A stretch of DNA of 64,000 bases from JL08 sp963765555 (GTDB taxonomy: Bacteria; Pseudomonadota; Alphaproteobacteria; Rhodobacterales; Rhodobacteraceae), in NCBI GenBank assembly GCA_963765555.1, contig CAVXWX010000012.1, forward strand, positions 62,001 to 126,000. Reading direction: 5' to 3'. The notes under the pieces were generated by a model. It had not been told where the DNA came from, ran no database searches, and saw only the letters and a program-made list of their open reading frames with translations. Below, in pieces: positions 62,804 through 64,000 of the stretch. Made by a program: the position numbers and the translations under genes. Position 1 is the stretch's first letter, and every line of letters starts with the position of its first letter.

Positions 62804-63463
62804 ATGAATTCGCCCATGATCCAGTTGCTGGTACTTGCCGCTATTGCGGTGTTTCTGATTCTGCGGTTGAAAAACGTGTTGGGAACCCGCGAAGGGTTTG
62901 AAAAGCCACCGGTGCCCAAGGTTGGAAGCGACGCAGGAACCCGTCGGGATTTCGAAGTGATCGAAGGTGGACCGGATCGGGATATCATTGATCACGTCCC
63001 CGAAGACAGCGATGCCGCGGTTGCCTTGGCGGAAATGAAGCGGATTGAACCATCATTCGGGGTCAGTGATTTCCTGCAAGGCGCGCGCAGTGCCTATGAA
63101 ATGATATTGATGGGCTACGAGCGTGGTGATTTGTCTGCGATACAACCATTTCTGGCCGAAGATGTTTATGAAAGCTTTGTGGATGGCGTGAGTGCGCGGG
63201 AAGATCAGGGCCTGACCATCGAGGCCGAGTTTGTCGGCGTGCGCGAACTAACGCTGACAGACGCAACGCTTGACCCCGAAACCAATATGGCAGAACTGAC
63301 AATCCGGTTTGTCGGAGAGCTGACCTCGGTCGTGCGGGACAAGGGTGGCGACATCGTCGAGGGCAGCCCGACAAAAGTGAAACGTCAGAAAGACAATTGG
63401 ACATTTGCGCGTGTTATGGGCACCGATGATCCCAACTGGCGTCTTGTCGACACGGACGCATGA
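62804..63463 (+). CDS. Tim44/TimA-like domain protein
   Basis: 219 residues from ATG 62804, chosen for its GAGG ribosome site; the in-frame ATG at 62765 would add 13 residues. One N-terminal membrane helix (about 5-22) is followed by a linker and a Tim44-like domain from about residue 85: FLQGARSAYEMILMGYERGD, FLAEDVYESFVDGV and WTFARVMGTDDPNWRLVDT at the end. In mitochondria Tim44 anchors the import motor; the bacterial homologue's role is uncertain. Its stop overlaps the next start as ATGA. Confidence 0.9.
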   Translation: MNSPMIQLLVLAAIAVFLILRLKNVLGTREGFEKPPVPKVGSDAGTRRDFEVIEGGPDRDIIDHVPEDSDAAVALAEMKRIEPSFGVSDFLQGARSAYEMILMGYERGDLSAIQPFLAEDVYESFVDGVSAREDQGLTIEAEFVGVRELTLTDATLDPETNMAELTIRFVGELTSVVRDKGGDIVEGSPTKVKRQKDNWTFARVMGTDDPNWRLVDTDA

Positions 63464-64000
63464 TTGGGGCGGCCCGTGCAATTGCAGTTGCGGGGTGGAT
63501 AATGTCCGCGACATCCTCGGGTGCCGAGCCGACCTATGATATCCTGACGTTTAACGATCTGGATGGCTGGGAAAATGATAACCATGCTGCCGCGCTTTCA
63601 ACGTTCCTGAACACCTGCTCTGATCTGAAAGAACCCGATTGGCGATCACTGTGCGCTGTGGCGCAAAACCAGAAAGATGCAAAAGCATTCTTTGAATTGT
63701 TTTTCCGACCGATCCAGATTTCTGACGGAAACGCCCCCTTGTTTACCGGGTATTTCGAACCCGAACTAAACGGTTCGCTGCGGTATTCATCGCGCTACAA
63801 ATATCCGGTTTACGCGATGCCGCCCGAGGCAAAGCTGTCCAATCCCTGGCTGACGCGCCGCGAAATTCTGGACGGTGACGCGATGCAGAACAGAAGGCTT
63901 GAAATCGCTTGGGTCGATGATCCGGTAGAACTGTTCTTTCTTCAAATTCAGGGATCGGGCCGGATCAAGTTGCCGGGCGGGCAAACGATCCGTGTTGGAT
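63460..64000 (+). CDS. mltA: Membrane-bound lytic murein transglycosylase MltA, 5' part only
   Basis: About 180 residues are present; the gene runs past the right edge. The start ATG overlaps the Tim44-like gene's stop. A short hydrophobic N terminus serves as export signal (no cysteine lipobox is seen). TGYFEPELNGS near residue 101 and WVDDPVELFFLQIQGSGRI near 155 are MltA catalytic-domain signatures; the catalytic aspartate lies beyond the window. MltA cleaves peptidoglycan glycan strands. Confidence 0.88.
   Translation, partial: MIGAARAIAVAGWIMSATSSGAEPTYDILTFNDLDGWENDNHAAALSTFLNTCSDLKEPDWRSLCAVAQNQKDAKAFFELFFRPIQISDGNAPLFTGYFEPELNGSLRYSSRYKYPVYAMPPEAKLSNPWLTRREILDGDAMQNRRLEIAWVDDPVELFFLQIQGSGRIKLPGGQTIRVG

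Noticed and set aside
1..64000. Mobile elements, CRISPR arrays, phage or defence islands
   Set aside because: No transposase, integrase, direct-repeat arrays or defence-type proteins were seen; all genes read as core alphaproteobacterial content.

Overview
This window is a gene-dense stretch of an alphaproteobacterial chromosome, most likely from the Rhodobacterales (Roseobacter group). The evidence is the gene order around the presumed origin (secB, dnaQ, coaE, aroE, maf on one side; hemJ, rho, mnmE, mnmG, rsmG, parA, parB on the other), the rimP-nusA-ylxR-infB order, and a single-domain sodium channel of the type known from marine roseobacters. I assign no genus. I found no tRNA, rRNA, CRISPR, phage, insertion sequence or obvious genomic island. 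Almost everything is core housekeeping.

Layout. 1-9.5 kb: the end of dnaJ, radC, a phosphate-binding/OmpA-type protein with an anchored partner, secA with its own terminator, then ppiC-argJ-mutT and a probable 41-residue gene starting with TTG. 9.5-15 kb: the infB-ylxR-nusA-rimP transcription/translation operon on the minus strand, behind a leader that looks like an attenuator. 15-26 kb: a short peptide-binding protein coupled to proline iminopeptidase, ubiG, grxC-nitrilase-marR, comF, a methyltransferase, hemH, two L,D-transpeptidases around a CAP lipoprotein, a voltage-gated sodium channel, and an RNA m5U methyltransferase. 26-41 kb: a paired ABC exporter, cca-nudix-hslO, a response-regulator phosphatase facing an Hpt protein, ilvA, argG, an aminotransferase operon and msrA. 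41-51 kb: a ribokinase-type kinase, maeB, mutS, grpE-hrcA, and rph-rdgB-hemW. 51-64 kb: parB-parA-rsmG-mnmG-mnmE, rho, hemJ, the presumed oriC, then maf-aroE-coaE-dnaQ, secB, fxsA, a Tim44-like protein and the start of mltA, which runs off the right edge.

Replication region. Between hemJ and maf is the only gap longer than 300 bases (58526-58942). It is AT-rich and carries one perfect and several near-perfect DnaA boxes. Genes point away from it on both sides. Two exact 16-bp parS sites lie 3.2 and 5.2 kb away, inside mnmG and rsmG, next to parAB. This is the strongest regulatory-scale signal in the window.

Quality warning. Six genes are broken by single-base indels: marR, comF, a SAM methyltransferase (three times), rlmD-like, an aminotransferase and mnmE. 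Seven of the eight look like one extra base, several in short homopolymers, and all other parts of these proteins are well conserved. Five of the eight fall within 2.5 kb (17.98-20.50 kb). Sequencing error is the simplest explanation, but local gene decay cannot be excluded from the sequence alone.
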